Source of the DNA: Polychytrium aggregatum
Taxonomy: Eukaryota > Chytridiomycota > Chytridiomycetes > Polychytriales
NCBI RefSeq assembly: GCF_025602895.1
Contig: NW_026516218.1
Location: 620,001-684,000, forward strand
DNA: 64,000 nt
Direction of reading: 5' to 3'
Part shown: piece after piece, positions 31,382 through 43,202 of the stretch
Layout of the letters: every line of letters starts with the position of its first letter
Position numbering within the stretch: position 1 is the first letter of the stretch
Notes under the pieces: model-generated
Told to the model about the DNA's origin: nothing
The model's database searches: none
The model's input: the letters and a program-made list of their open reading frames with translations, nothing else
Translations under genes and position numbers: made by a program

Positions 31382-33454
31382 ATGAGAGCGCTTGCCTGCC
31401 CGGCCCGGTGGTCTGCGAGACAGCATCGGCACATTCCGCTGTGTGTGCTGCCGCCACGATCGACCCTGCATCCCGTGTGGGGCGCCTCGGTGCGGTGGTC
31501 CTCGCCCAACACCGCCTTGCAGCTGGATCGCCGGTTCAGCCACTCGCTCATCAAGTCTGCCGAGCACGATGCATTTGTGGAGCACCTGAAACGCCAGTGC
31601 CCCTCCAAGCCTGCTCGGATTTTCATTATCGGTACGAGCGAGCACCCGGCCCTCTCTATCGGCAAAGCTGTCTCCCACACTTGCGATGATCGTAGTTATC
31701 CGATCGCACTGCGATTCCGACTCACTTTGGCAACTGACTGCACCGACAGGGCTGGTGGGCATGTTCTTCAAGCTGTCGCTGAAGCTCTTCTTTAACGTCA
31801 AGACCTTCCACAAGGAGCGGCTCATTGATATGGTCAGCAATCGCGGCGAGCGGCCCCTCATCACCGTCGCCAACCACTCCTCCACCATGGACGACCCGAT
31901 GCTGTTTTCGATCCTGCCGACCTCGGTGCTGCTCGGCGACCCGGACAAGATGCGGTGGTCGTTCGGAGCCAAGGAAGTTGTCTTTATCAACGAGTACGTT
32001 TCCCGATGCGGCAGGGAGAGGGGCGGATGCCGGACCACAAGCAACTTACTTGGCCTCGGTCTGAGACTGCGGATGGGACATGATCGTGGCAACATGGCAG
32101 TCCCGGTGCCAGCAAACCGATGCTGCGAATCATCGGGATCGCTCGGAATGCGCTCGCTCGAAGCATCTACGGGCGCTGTGCTATCTTCCAATATCGGGTG
32201 CTGCGCTTTCTTTCAATATCGGGCGCTGTCTGTCGCTGTCAAGCTGCTTGGCATTCGATCTGTCCAAAGGCGCCAGTCGGATAGATGGGCAGTTGGACAG
32301 ATGCACACATGGATGGTGACGGCCGTTCGTGTATCTGCATCTGCAGCGATTGTATGCATGCCGACTCACCCGATGTCCGTTTCCGCACTTAGTCTGATAG
32401 GCAAGTTCTTCTTTGCTGGGAACGTCTACCCCATTGTCCGCGGGAACGGCATCTTCCAGCCCGCCATGGATATCGCGGTCGACAAGGTCCAGAACAACCA
32501 ATGGGTGAGTCTCACTGGATGCGTATGCGGCCTCACTGGATGCGTATGCTGCCTTTCTGAATTGCATATCTTGGGTGCATGAGCGTCGGTGCCTTCTGTG
32601 CAGCCGTCTGACTGAATCGTGCTGGCTGTGAATGGCAGGTCCATCTCTTCTCGGAAGGTAACGCAGATGAGCGCCATCGATCAGTCCGAGTAGAGCGGTT
32701 TCGATTTGGAGCGAAGGGATTTGCGCATCTTGCTGTGACCCCGATCGAACGGAGCCAGGTCTAGCTCTGACGGAGCGACAACCAAATCTACCTTGACAGC
32801 GCGCATCAACCAGGAAGATGAAATGGACCGGTTCAAGTGGGGGGTCGCCCGGCTGATCATGGAGAGCAAGACGCCGCCGGTTGTAGTCCCGTTTTGGCAC
32901 AAGGTGAGTATCCCCTATTGTCCTGCACTCGTGCATCCGGCAGTTTTACGCCCTGCCGAGTTGCGCATTTGCAGGTATATTGACGGGCAAATCATCCACA
33001 TTCCGAAGAGCTAACTCATTCTTATCTGGTCTCAGGGTGAGTAGTGCTCGTGACAGACAGGGTGTGCTGTTGCTCGGCCTCGAACCGGTGAATGGAGTTG
33101 CCTGCAGCACTCTACGCGCACAGCGGCGGAACAGCGCGACTCGACGGTGTTTCCGAGACACAGATCCAAGCTCGGTATCGCCATGCTCTGTTGACCTCGT
33201 ATGCCGCATATCTGATTCTGCCAGGCATGGTCAAGGTGATGCCAGAAAGCAGTCGCATTCGCCTTCCGCGGCCGTTCAAAACCCTGGTGCTGGCATATGG
33301 CGAGCCGATCGACTTTAAGGATCTCCTTCCAAAGCTGCAAGGAAAGGACCTTGCCGAGACTCGCTCCAACATCACCGAGTACATCCGCTCCAAGATGATC
33401 GAACTTCAGCGCCAGACCGAACTCCAAATGAAGCGGGACAACATCCAGGCGTGA
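31382..33454 (+). CDS. TAZ1: Tafazzin-like phospholipid-lysophospholipid transacylase
   Basis: Tafazzin remodels cardiolipin acyl chains in mitochondrial membranes. Proposed exons: 31382-31631, 31750-31993, 32393-32504, 32639-32657, 32800-32903, 33036 (one base), 33225-33454 (319 aa). The acyltransferase HX4D motif is ANHSSTMDDP. Downstream come MRWSFGAKEVVF, GKFFFAGNVYPI, WVHLFSEG, FKWGVARLIMES and PFWHK-GM, then LAYGEPIDF. Residues before ~85 are non-conserved and may include a mitochondrial signal; alternative starts are possible. Two exons are tiny: 19 nt (VHLFSEG) and the one-base G at 33036, which restores phase and gives the family-typical H-x-GM. Without it the reading frame breaks. 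Homology is strong; the microexon is inferred. Confidence 0.9.
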
Positions 33455-34214
33455 TGTCGTGGAGCCGCACGGGCTTTCCAGCATGCGCGTCTTGGATGCA
33501 GGGGCTGTCCGCGCGGTCAGCTATCTATGTATGAAACTAAAGGGCAGGCGCTGTGGCATCTGTGGATGCAGGACAGCGGCCTTTGGGGCTCAACTTCCAG
33601 CCCTCACCACTGCGGCAGATTTTTCCAGGATAGAACCAAGGTTGTGTTGCACCTGCCCTCCCCACCCCTCTCCTCCTCCTTTCCTACTTTGAGCCATATT
33701 TGCTCGCCCCTATCCATTTATTGCCCTTGCATGTCACTTTTCCCTTCACTATCGGCAGAGCTGTATGAAGTAAACTGTTTGAAATCTCCAACATTCAGTC
33801 CGGTGGCTATGTATCTGGGAACGCAGGGAACTCGGTGAAGATGAGGTCGAATGTAGGCACGGATGGAAGGTGCTCGATGGGCTTGGGATTGTATCTGCAC
33901 GAGGCGACCGAGAATCAATCGGGTCTTGGCGTGAGCGTCTATCGCAATGCTCAGGCGTCTGCAAAGCCCAAGATTCGACGACACCCGACAATCAACAGAG
34001 CCCGGCAATCGCCGTTGGCCAAGTATTCGTACCTGAATCCGGAATCCACTGAGTTCCATGGGACCTCGGACGGCCTACCGGCTTCCTTGGTGGCTCTGGG
34101 TGCACATCGATGACGAGGCAAGCGGCGTTAACAACAGCCGCAGGTGATCAAGCAGTATCTGAGTCGGCCCATCCCAGGACCAGGACCAGGACCAGGACTG
34201 GAGGCGAGCGAGAC
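33455..34214. other. Convergent spacer between tafazzin (+) and CFAP221-like gene (-)
   Basis: No recognisable gene. Contains T/C-rich stretches (33650-33740), probably 3' UTRs; the exact 3' end of the minus-strand gene is uncertain and could extend into this stretch. Confidence 0.45.
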
Positions 34215-37200
34215 TCACCCGAGACGGCTGTCACTTTCCTCAAGATAGTTCAGGGCAAGACACATTTCGATGCAGCACTTTCTCAGCCGCTCCGTGGCGT
34301 CCTGCACCGTCGACATGCTTTCAAGCGAAAGCAGCCCTTTGGCGCAGAGCGAGTACTCTGGATCGGTTTCTGTGTATCCTGTTGATGGAGTCCTCGACTG
34401 GCTGAGATCTGCATATGGGTTCTATGGGGCGTGCATTGGACGTGTCAGACTGATGGATAGCGCACGATGAATCTCTGTCCAGACATCATCGCCGACGTCT
34501 TGCTTAGGTTGCACTCACCCAGCTCGAAATTGGCCCAGGTGGGCGCTTCTTGAAGAGCTCGGGAATCGTCTCGGTCGACAGATCCGTCCGGTTTGGAGAG
34601 CTCCTCTCTGTCATGCACAAACGCAACACCGCCTCAGCAAATAATCGAGTAAGCGCAATCAGTCCAAGGCTGACACGACATGGATGCGCACCAGTCGTGT
34701 CGAGGGCTCGCAGGGAGCGGCTTGGGATCGGAGCGGAGAACAGGTTGGGGTTGGGTCTCTCGATTGGCTTGTAGCCGTGCTGAATCTCATACGGGATCGT
34801 CTGCCAATGCAAGGCGGTTTGTCAGAGCTCATACAGTTGATGGCAATGCGCTAGTGTCTCACGCCAGTGCCAGCCAGGCGAGGTGATGCCATGACAGCCT
34901 ACCACAGGCGTAAGTTTGGCCGGGCTCAGGAGATTTACATGCTTGATCGCATCGACGGCATTGATGGGCGACTCGGTCTTGAATCGGAGCCGCCAGAACA
35001 AGCATCCATCCATAGTCAGTCACAACAGCGACGACCAAGAATCAAGCCCATTCCAAGCACAGCAATGGCCTTTTGTCAGTGCTATCCAAAGCCCATAGAC
35101 AGCAAAGCAGCGACGGATGTTACCAGGAAACAAGGTCTTCGGGATACTTTTGGCGGCGCAGTTCGTGGTCTTGCTCCCATGGCCAGACACTCGTCGAGGA
35201 TGTGGCTCACGCACTCGACATTGAGCGGCTTTGATCGTGTCGTCAGGCTCTTGGGATCGTCGAGATCTTTCGAATCGGCGCTCGGTCAGATTGCCTGTGC
35301 GCTCGACTTGCTCCGCCTGAATCGGCGGTGCCCTTGTATGCAGCCCAGATCGCTGTATGCAGCCTAGATCGCTGAATGCAGCTCAAATCGCTGTGTGTAG
35401 CTCAGATGGCCGCCACTTACCAGTCTCAAATAAGCGCTTCAACTTGGCAAGGCGTCTATCTGCCCGTTTCCGTATGATGACGGTGCAGACCGCCTGGTAG
35501 AATAAATTCTCGACCCGTTGCTGGATCGCACATGCCGGAATGAACCGTGATGATGAATGACATGGGCGCTGCTCTGTCGCCGTTCATACACATACGATGC
35601 ACATGCACATGTCTGGGCTGGATACGGACCTGGTTCTGCCACTCCCCGTCGTCTCGCCGCGAGAGATGATGCAGCGATAGCGACTGTTCATTGACGATGA
35701 CGACCCGGGTGTTGTTGAACACTGTCGCGGCGCTCGGAACGACACGGAGGTTGTCTTCGAGGCACTCAACGACAACGTTGTCGTCTGCGCAAACAAATCA
35801 CAAACAGACATCAGCCCGTGCATGCGAGCGACACAATCAGGCGCCAAGGCCGATCGCTACCTTCGACAATCGGCACCGAGACGCTCGAGGCCCCTTCTCC
35901 AAGGCACACAAAGCGGCGCAGCTCCTTTGATTTTTCAAGCTCTTTCTGCAAGGAATGAACCAGGGCGGAGGGATGGATTGGGATGTAAGTAATATGAAAC
36001 TGCGTTCCGAAACGATTCTTGTGTGTTGTAATTGGTGGTGCTTGACGATACAGAATTCCAAGCAGTCGCCCATACCCGGTTCTGCACATCCATGGCAAAC
36101 AGGTCGCGCTCCTTGACTGAGACCCGAGGTATAGCGGATCATGAATTGCCAACGCAGCGAAGACATTATGTGCCAGCAACCATCGCAGAGTCGCATTGGG
36201 TTTGCCGACCGTTTGGACAGCAGTGGCGGGACAAGAGCAGCAGCAGCAGCAGCAGCAGCACAGCTCAAGCGGCAAACCTGGACTGGACTCGGCCGTTTTC
36301 TTGGTCTTAGTTGAAGGACGACGCCGCTTGCCTCCCCTTCTTCGCCCATGCTTCCGTTCGGAGGCAGTGGAATGTGTTGCCTCCATGGGAGCGGTCGGCG
36401 TTTCCTCGCTCTCGGTGTCGTGCCTATTGTGAGGTGAGGTTGCCGCCAAGAAATTGTTTAGATACCATGAAGAGAAATCGGTCAAGAACACTGCGCCGAT
36501 TCAAACGCTGTGCCCTGAGTCTCGGATGTATGGCGATACTGACGCTTTCAGCAAGTCCGGGAGCAGCAATTGGGTCGTGCCGATCAACCGGCAGCAATGT
36601 GGTTGTGCGGCCAGCTGAGAAGTCATGAGTCCCAGGCGAGCCGTTGTCTTGCGCAAGTTTGTTGGACTGAACTGGATAGTAACAGGTGTTTCGGAGCCAA
36701 CGTGAACGGTTCCTGGAAGTACCAAAGGGCTCAGAAACCGCTCAAGGACAAGTGCGACTGATGCCCATGTGCCGAGAGCCAGGACAGAGTTGGTACCTTT
36801 CCGCGGCCAAACGGTGAAGGGATTGGGCTCGGGAGCGTCCTCAAAATAGAACTCATAGTCGAATTCGACCGGGATTTGCGACCGGAGCATGATGATCTGC
36901 TTCGCTGCTTCGCCAATGGGGCAAGGATCAAACCGGATCTGCTTGGGAATGATGTTGCGGATGGCTGGGTAACCTGCTCATCCGCAGAGATGCATGCACA
37001 GATCAGATACTTGGGGGCTTCCCTCAGCTCGAGTCTATCCATACGATCTGCGGCGCTCGCTTCGGTGAGTGAAGCCTTGAGTGAAGTCTTGAGTGCAGAC
37101 CAGCTACGAACCGTGCAGCGAAACCTGCGAGCATCGCGATACGGCTGTGGTTAGTTGCGGGTCGGTCATTCCTCCAGCAGCAGCAGCAGCGGTCCCTGAG

Positions 37201-37560
37201 ACACGCGTACCTGGTAAGCGTCCCCAGCCGAGGAGTAAATGGTAACGACGTCATGGTAATATATCCATTCCGGAGGATTGAAGATCACATCCAGCTCCTC
37301 CGAGTCGCCGGGGATCAGATCGCCCTTCTTCTTGAGATGCAGCTTGAACACGGGCGAAGCCACGACCGAAATCAGAACGCGCAGCTTGGACTTTGACACA
37401 TTCTGGATGGTAATTGTCTGCAGGTGGCTTGTGTTGAGGCTCGGGCATGGGAAATGGACGATCTGGGGGGTGATGCGGATGCTGGGCCGAGTGTGCATGT
37501 GGGGCTGGGAGGAGATGCAGTTCAAGTAGCCCTGAAAGCCAGTGGAAGCTCTGAATGCCT
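34215..37560 (-). CDS. CFAP221: CFAP221/PCDP1-like cilia- and flagella-associated protein (many exons, ends approximate)
   Basis: CFAP221 belongs to the central-pair apparatus of motile cilia. Minus-strand exons with coding signal, in order: about 37552-37211 (GYLNC, RPSIRITPQIVHF, SKLRVLISVV, KKKGDLIPGDSEELDVIF, WIYYHDVVTIYS, an ASH/MSP-type beta domain), about 36973-36810 (IIPKQIRFDPCPIGEAAKQ, PVEFDYEFYFED), about 36738-36560 (TPVTIQFSPTNLRKTTARLG), a short exon near 36110-36075 (KERDLFAMDVQNR), about 35948-35860 (KELEKSKELRRFVCLG), about 35785-35640 (VFNNTRVVIVNE), about 35535-35420 (FYQAVCTVIIRKRADRRLAKLKRLFETG, IQ-like), about 34815-34705 (TIPYEIQHGYKPI, PNPNLFSAPIP), 34618-34520, and about 34383-34215. 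The start exon was not found. Individual boundaries are approximate. The order of motifs matches CFAP221 as I recall it; the assignment could slip to another ASH-domain ciliary protein. Confidence 0.7.
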
Positions 37561-38306
37561 CTGATGCGGTGACCGAAGAAGCGACAGACCTGCCGAAAGG
37601 GCGTGAGCGGGCTGCAGCGGATTACGGAGCACGGCCTGGAGCGAACAGGCGCAATCCCACCCGGGCGACAGCCGGGCAATACGAGGTGTGTGGGAACAGC
37701 GCGGCCACACAAACTCTGGGCGAAAGCGGCGGAATCACAGGGGCAGCCAATGTGAAACGGCCGCGAGCCCAGCGCCGGCATGGCATCCGCATGACCGGCG
37801 GGGAGCGTGGGAGGAATGTGAAAGCGAGGGCGTTGGCCTGGGTTGGTGGAGGGCGATGCCGATCACGGATGCTGGTGGGTGATGGCCGGCTCTGACGATC
37901 GGGAGAGGCAGAGGATGATTGGCGAGATCGAGAGGGAGACCGAGAGGGAGATCGAGACGCATTCCAGCAGAGGGGCTTGTGGCGACCAAAGAAAACTTTG
38001 ACAATGCTTTCGGCCATCCGCAATGGGACCGGCTGTTGACCATCGTGGTTGGAAGCCGTGGTTGGCAATCGTTGTTGGCAATCGTTGTTGGCTCGCACGT
38101 GAAGTGCAGAATCTGCTTTTCCTTTGTTCCGACGCTGTCCGCACATGCAAGTGGCCGGGGCTGCAAACACCGCCCGGCCGTCACGTTGGTTGTCGGCAGG
38201 TATAAAAGCGTCGCCGGCCCCCGCTGCCCAGAGACCTCCTCCATCCAAAGCCTCTGCCAACGATCGCACTCGCCCGTCTGCCTCTTCGTCGCCATCTGCT
38301 CCCACA
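37561..38306. other. Divergent spacer upstream of thiolase and the CFAP221-like gene
   Basis: Should contain the unlocated first exon of the minus-strand CFAP221-like gene and the thiolase promoter. A GAGAGGGAGATCGAGA-type purine repeat lies near 37910-37960, and GTTGGCAATC repeats near 38050-38090. Confidence 0.45.
38201..38207 (+). promoter_or_regulatory. TATA box of the thiolase gene
   Basis: TATAAAA lies about 100 bp upstream of the thiolase ATG at 38307, followed by a C-rich leader. Confidence 0.65.
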
Positions 38307-40494
38307 ATGTCTGCCGACTCTGCCTTCCGCCGCACCAACGTCCTGGCCAGCCATCTGTCCACTGGCGGCAAGCCCGTTCCTGCCGGTAATTCATGTCCTG
38401 CATCTGCCAAGAGCATTGCACCCGGACAAGCGACAACCTGGGGCCACCGATGTCCGTGTCCTGCTTTGCAACAACAATCGCTGATTCCTCTGTTCTTACA
38501 CCGCCTCCCTCCTCGATCGGCATCCAGCCCATGCCGCCAAGAGCCCTGACGACGTCGTAATCTGCGCGTGAGTGGGCGATGGTTGCAATGTCGTTCGGAT
38601 TTGTTGGCCCTGCCATCCCCGCCCGATGAACGCTGCCCCCTCGATTCATGTGCATGATATTGGTGGCTTCAGCGCCAAGTTGTCTCTGGCATCCTGAGCG
38701 ATAAACGCGCTGACCGCCATCTGCATCGTCGCCATCTGCATCGTCGCCATCTGCATCGTCGCCATCCGCATCGTCGCCATCACCAGTGCATACCGAAGTG
38801 CCCTCACCAAGGGCGGCAAGGGTGCCTTCAGAGAAACCCATCCCGAATACATCATGGCCAGTGTCCTCAAGGTAAAGCTCAACGCCCCACCGAGCTCAAG
38901 GTGTTCAGGCCAACCCCGTCCTGGCTGCATTCATAGTCGCCACTCACCTTCCTAACCGTTCTTGTGCTCCTCTGTCGTCCACCAGGCCCTGCGGGAAAAG
39001 TCCAAAATCGACCCCTCTCTGGTCGAGGATATCCAGATCGGCAATGTCCTGATGCCCGGTGCCGGCGTCACCACCGCCCGAATGGCTGCTCTCTATGCGG
39101 GGTGAGTACTGAGCCATGCGATTGCAAGTCCCAGTAATGGTTCACAACGCTATCTTTGCCGATCCGATTCGCTCGGCAGTTCGAGAGCACTGCGCCGTGC
39201 ACCGATGGTTCCGCCACAGGAGTCACTCGGCCCATTTGAGTCTAACCAGCAGCGTCTCTCCAGCTTCCCCGACAAGTGCGCCATTGCTGCCGTTAACCGA
39301 CAGTGCTCCAGTGGCCTGACGACCTGCGCCAACGTCGCTGCTGCCATCAAGGCGGGCTACATCGACATCGGCATTGGTATGTATCCGGCGGCCAGCACCC
39401 ACCCGGCCGGCGATTTGGTATCATATCCTTTGATCTGTTCGCTGATTCATTCGTCTCGATCCCACGCGCAGGCGCTGGTGTCGAGTCCATGACCATGTAT
39501 TATGGCCCTGGCGCGATGCCCTCGGATCTCTCGCCCACCATGACGGATAAGCAAGAGATTGCCGACGTGTAGGTGTTGCATCTCGAGCTGCGCTGTTTGC
39601 TGCTGGTCGCGGCTGTTGCATTCCCGATTGCTACTGACGCTTGCTCGCTCTGCCCGATAGCATGACCCCGATGGGTATCACTTCGGAGAACGTCGCCGAG
39701 CAGTTCAAGGTCACCCGTGTCGAGCAGGATGCCTTTGCTCTGCGCTCCCACACCTTGGCTGCCAACGCCCAGAAGCAAGGCCTCTTCAACGACGAGATCG
39801 TCCCCGTTACCCTGCCCGACGGCACTGTCGTCACCAAGGACGATGGCATCCGTGCCACCACCGCCGAGACCCTGGCCAAGCTCCGCCCTGCCTTCAAGCC
39901 CAACGGCTCGTCGACCGCCGGAAACTCGTCCCAGGTCACCGATGGTGCTGCTGCCGGTAAGGAGGCACTAGATGCTTGCTCGCTGCTTTGATGCGGCTGC
40001 CAACGCCGCTGAAAGGACAGTCCAGCGCACATGCTGATCGCACTCTTCCGTCGTTTCCCTCGTCTGTCCGCGGATCAGTTCTCCTCGCCCGTCGCAGTGC
40101 TGCTGAGCGCCTAGGTCTGCCCATTCTCGGTCGCTGGCTGGGCTTTTCTGTTGTCGGTGTCCCTGTGAAGATCATGGGCATCGGACCCGAGAAGGCCATC
40201 CCCGCCGTCCTCAAGCAGGTTGGACTTTCGATCAGCGATATTGACGTCTACGAGATCAACGAAGCATTTGCCTCTCAGGCCGTGTACTGTGTCAAGAAGC
40301 TCGGCATTCCTGTCGAAAAGGTCAACCCCAAAGGCGGTGCCATTGCCTTTGGTCACCCCATGGGTGCTACGGGTGCTCGCCAGGTCGCCACGCTGATGCC
40401 CGAGCTCAAGAGACAAAAGGCCAAGTACGGCCTGGTCTCGATGTGCGTCGGCATTGGCATGGGTGCCGCTGCCGTCATCGAGAATGAGCAATAA
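38307..40494 (+). CDS. POT1: 3-ketoacyl-CoA thiolase (peroxisomal type)
   Basis: Catalyses the last step of beta-oxidation. Exons: 38307-38385, 38528-38567, 38787-38871, 38986-39101, 39264-39376, 39472-39568, 39661-39956, 40079-40494 (413 aa). Conserved blocks: SPDDVVICA, RSALTKGGKGAFRET, the nucleophile Cys in VNRQCSSGL, GAGVESMTMYYGP, the thiolase signature YEINEAFASQAVYC, NPKGGAIAFGHPMGATGARQ (active His) and the second Cys in SMCVGIGMGAAAV. The N terminus RTNVLASHL has the spacing of a PTS2 peroxisome signal (R-x4-... -HL) but with Thr at the second position. The C-terminal ENEQ is not a PTS1. The intron before exon 3 carries a 15-bp minisatellite next to the acceptor. Confidence 0.94.
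38718..38784. repeat. 15-bp minisatellite in thiolase intron 2
   Basis: Four tandem copies of CATCTGCATCGTCGC (the fourth with one change) plus a partial copy end at the AG acceptor of thiolase exon 3, so the array occupies the branch-point and pyrimidine region of the intron. Confidence 0.85.
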
Positions 40495-40992
40495 GCACCG
40501 CGTCCAACTACAAGGGGAGGGGAGCTTCAGGAGCCGTGGAAAGCCTCTCCTCCACTGGGCCGATCGGGGCACTCTGCCTTCCAACAGACTCTCCCTGTAG
40601 CCGACCAGGGCATGTGTCCCACCAACTCTTCACAACCAAGCGCCCTTGAGAGCACTCAATACATCATAGGTAATCAAAACGCAATGACAGAGCACCGTGC
40701 ATCCAGCGCGTGAGAGTGTATGGGTGCCTGGGAAGCGGATTCGGCAGCGCTTCCAAATGAAGTACGAAAGCTCTGCTGTGTGCGGTTGGTGCGGGACAAT
40801 TGCATTTGTATTGAATGGGTTCGTGAGCAACATGGCTCAGCGACAAGCCCGAGGGCGGTATCAGTCACTCTTCCGTGAACAAATGCATCCGCAGGAGACA
40901 GCGCTCGGTCAGCGACGCAGGGACATGCATTTGTAGCGGAACGTTGACAATATCTATGGCAAGATTGCGATCCTGCCCTGAGCCACCGGCGG
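40495..40992. other. Convergent spacer between thiolase (+) and DXD glycosyltransferase (-)
   Basis: About 500 bp without a recognisable gene; presumably two 3' UTRs. Confidence 0.5.
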
Positions 40993-42396
40993 CTACAGTA
41001 TTCCGTCCCATCCAAACACCTCCACGAGCCTCGGACAGTGGTTGTGGAAGAGCGTGCCCAGGACAGACTCGCTCGGCAGAAGGGTATCGTTTTCGAAGCC
41101 CTTATGCCACCAATGAACGCCGATCGAGTTGTGGTGAATGGCTTCCATGTGGCGGCAGTGCTGTGCGGCGGGCTGGATGAACAGCCTTGAGTCGGACCAG
41201 TGCACCGGATAGAAGCTCTGGTTCCGGGTGATGACCAGGCCATGGCAGCTGGGATCGACTCCGGGAGGATACTGGCCGTCCCAGGTCGTCAGCGGATCGG
41301 AGGCATTCTGGGCAGCGAGGCACTGCTGGCGGAAAGTTCGGGTGACGGCATAAGGCCCATTTTCGGCCCTGGCATGTGAACAGCATCGTGTGAATTCGAG
41401 ACCGACTACGGACCGCCTCAGCCTCAGACAGCGACCGCAGCAGTGTTGTAATTGCTCGCTAGACACTCTGTGACTCTAGATGGCACACGGCAGCACACGG
41501 CAGCACTCAGTCGTCGATCTGCGGCTGCATCGATATGATCCAACAACAACCCACCAGTTCCAGCCGTTGAACCGGTTGATAAACTCCTCAATCATGTGGG
41601 CAACGAACGGGTCTTTTGGCGGAAACGCCATGACAGCGTTGTTGATGAGAGACTCGTCTTCGAGCACTAGCAGCCGATGACCCAGCGGGAAGGGCCGCAC
41701 CGAGATGATATCCATGTCGAGATAGATGCCGCCATGCCGCCACAGGGCCGCCAGACGGAAGGCGTTGCTGAGGTTCTGGTCGATCCAGTGCGAGAAGGTG
41801 TGCCATCGCTGGTTGAACCAACCCTCGAGCGGCGTTCCCTTGAACATGTGCTTGTGATCCAGGCGCTTGATCCACAGCCGCTTGGAAAAGATGGCCGAGC
41901 TCCAATAGGTCGATGCGTTGGCCGAGGCGTGGAGCTCAAATGGGTCTGCGGTATAGAGGACGACTTGAACATCGGGGTTGCTTCGGATCGCAGCTTCGAG
42001 CGAGCACAGGAACGCCGGATGCGACAGATTGCGGTTGTAGAGGATGAAGTGAAAGAGCGGCGGGATCGGCGCGCGATTCAGTCGTTGTTCGGCGTGGTCG
42101 TTTGAGAGGAGATGGCTGATAGGAGCCATGGGTCTGTCCAACCCCGGGCAGACGGGCAGTTCGCCCGCCCCTGGCAGATCCGAATCGACCAGAAGGAGGG
42201 CAGGAGACCGGCTGAGGGCTCGGCTGGTGATCAGCAGCATCGTCAAAGCGACGAGGATTGTCGCGTAGAACAGGCCGTCGTATCGTGGGAATGATGGCAG
42301 ACCAAAGCCCAGGCGACTCAGGCGAATCATTCTGGCGTTGCCGAGTGGCAATGAGCAGCGAGGTTGGATGGATGGGGCGAGCACTGGTGGCGGCAT
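40993..42396 (-). CDS. Type II membrane glycosyltransferase with DXD sugar-binding region (GT32-like)
   Basis: Exons 42396-41555 and 41368-40993 encode 405 aa. A single hydrophobic segment (YATILVALTMLLITS, about residues 30-47) follows a short basic N terminus, giving Golgi type II topology. The catalytic part has PPLFHFILYN, VVLYTADPF, AFRLAALWRHGGIYLDMDI with the metal-binding DXD (DMD), and FNRFNGWNW spanning the intron. The C-terminal exon contains VHWWHKGF and HCPRL, as in alpha-1,4-galactosyl/GlcNAc transferases (Gly_transf_sug and A4GALT-type C-terminal regions). It probably extends protein- or lipid-linked glycans; donor and acceptor are unknown. A GTG upstream in frame was rejected as start; a second ATG ~20 codons downstream is an alternative. 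Confidence 0.85.
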
Positions 42397-43202
42397 GCTT
42401 GATATGGGCGGCCGGGCCTCCGGACCCACATGCGCTGCTCGGCGGCTTCATGAGAGCCCGCCACTTCCGCCGGAGAAGCCATGTCGCCCAGAGGCCGCCA
42501 AAAATCCAAAACCATCGGCTCGTTCCGAACCTTGCGGATCGGGGATTCTGCCCGGTTGCCCGCGTGTCCCGGCATCGCCTCCGCACCTCTGCCCTGCCGC
42601 ACCGATAATGATGATAGTGAATCAGTGCATCTGTGGCATTCAGTGCTGGAATTGGAGCTGCACTGCACGCTCGCATCGCAGAGTCGCGGGATCATGGCAG
42701 GTTCTGTTCGGCGCCGGTTTCGATCAGCAACCCCTTGTGCGACAATGGATCCGTATCCGCCCCCGCAGCGAGAGGCGCCTCGCTGGCCGAGAGCCTTCTC
42801 GCTGGCTGCGAGCCCAGCCGCGGCGCCGATTGGCCAGGCCCGCACCACGAAAAAACCGATCTGGAGAACGCCGCGGCGCCCTCGTCGTCGCCATCCATCA
42901 TCTGCAACCTCGACGATCGACGCACCGCAGCATGGACTATCCCGGGGGACGATACTCGAACTACAAGAGGACAAACAACGGCGATGGTCGGTATTGCGGG
43001 TCGCCGGCTTGTGCGGTCGAGCGGCGCGCAGACGAGTCCTGCTGCTCTGTTGCTGCTGCTTGGACAAGATCTCGATCTGGATATCTGCTCGGACGTCTCT
43101 GGGTGAACGAGGCTCCGATGGCAGAGCCGCGCGGCTCTCCAGAGTGCATCGCTCCACAGCGAGAATATGCGCAGGCGTTTGTGGGTGGCAGCTGATCCAT
43201 TC
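42397..43202. other. Divergent spacer between DXD glycosyltransferase and CBC1 genes
   Basis: About 800 bp, strongly GC-rich, with overlapping open frames on both strands that look like composition artefacts. Likely a shared promoter zone; no TATA box recognised. Confidence 0.45.

Noticed and set aside
33092-33454. Extended last exon of tafazzin including MELPAALYAHSGG or IQARYRHALL
   Set aside because: It would insert 25 or more residues between the conserved H and GM of the family, although no stop excludes it outright.
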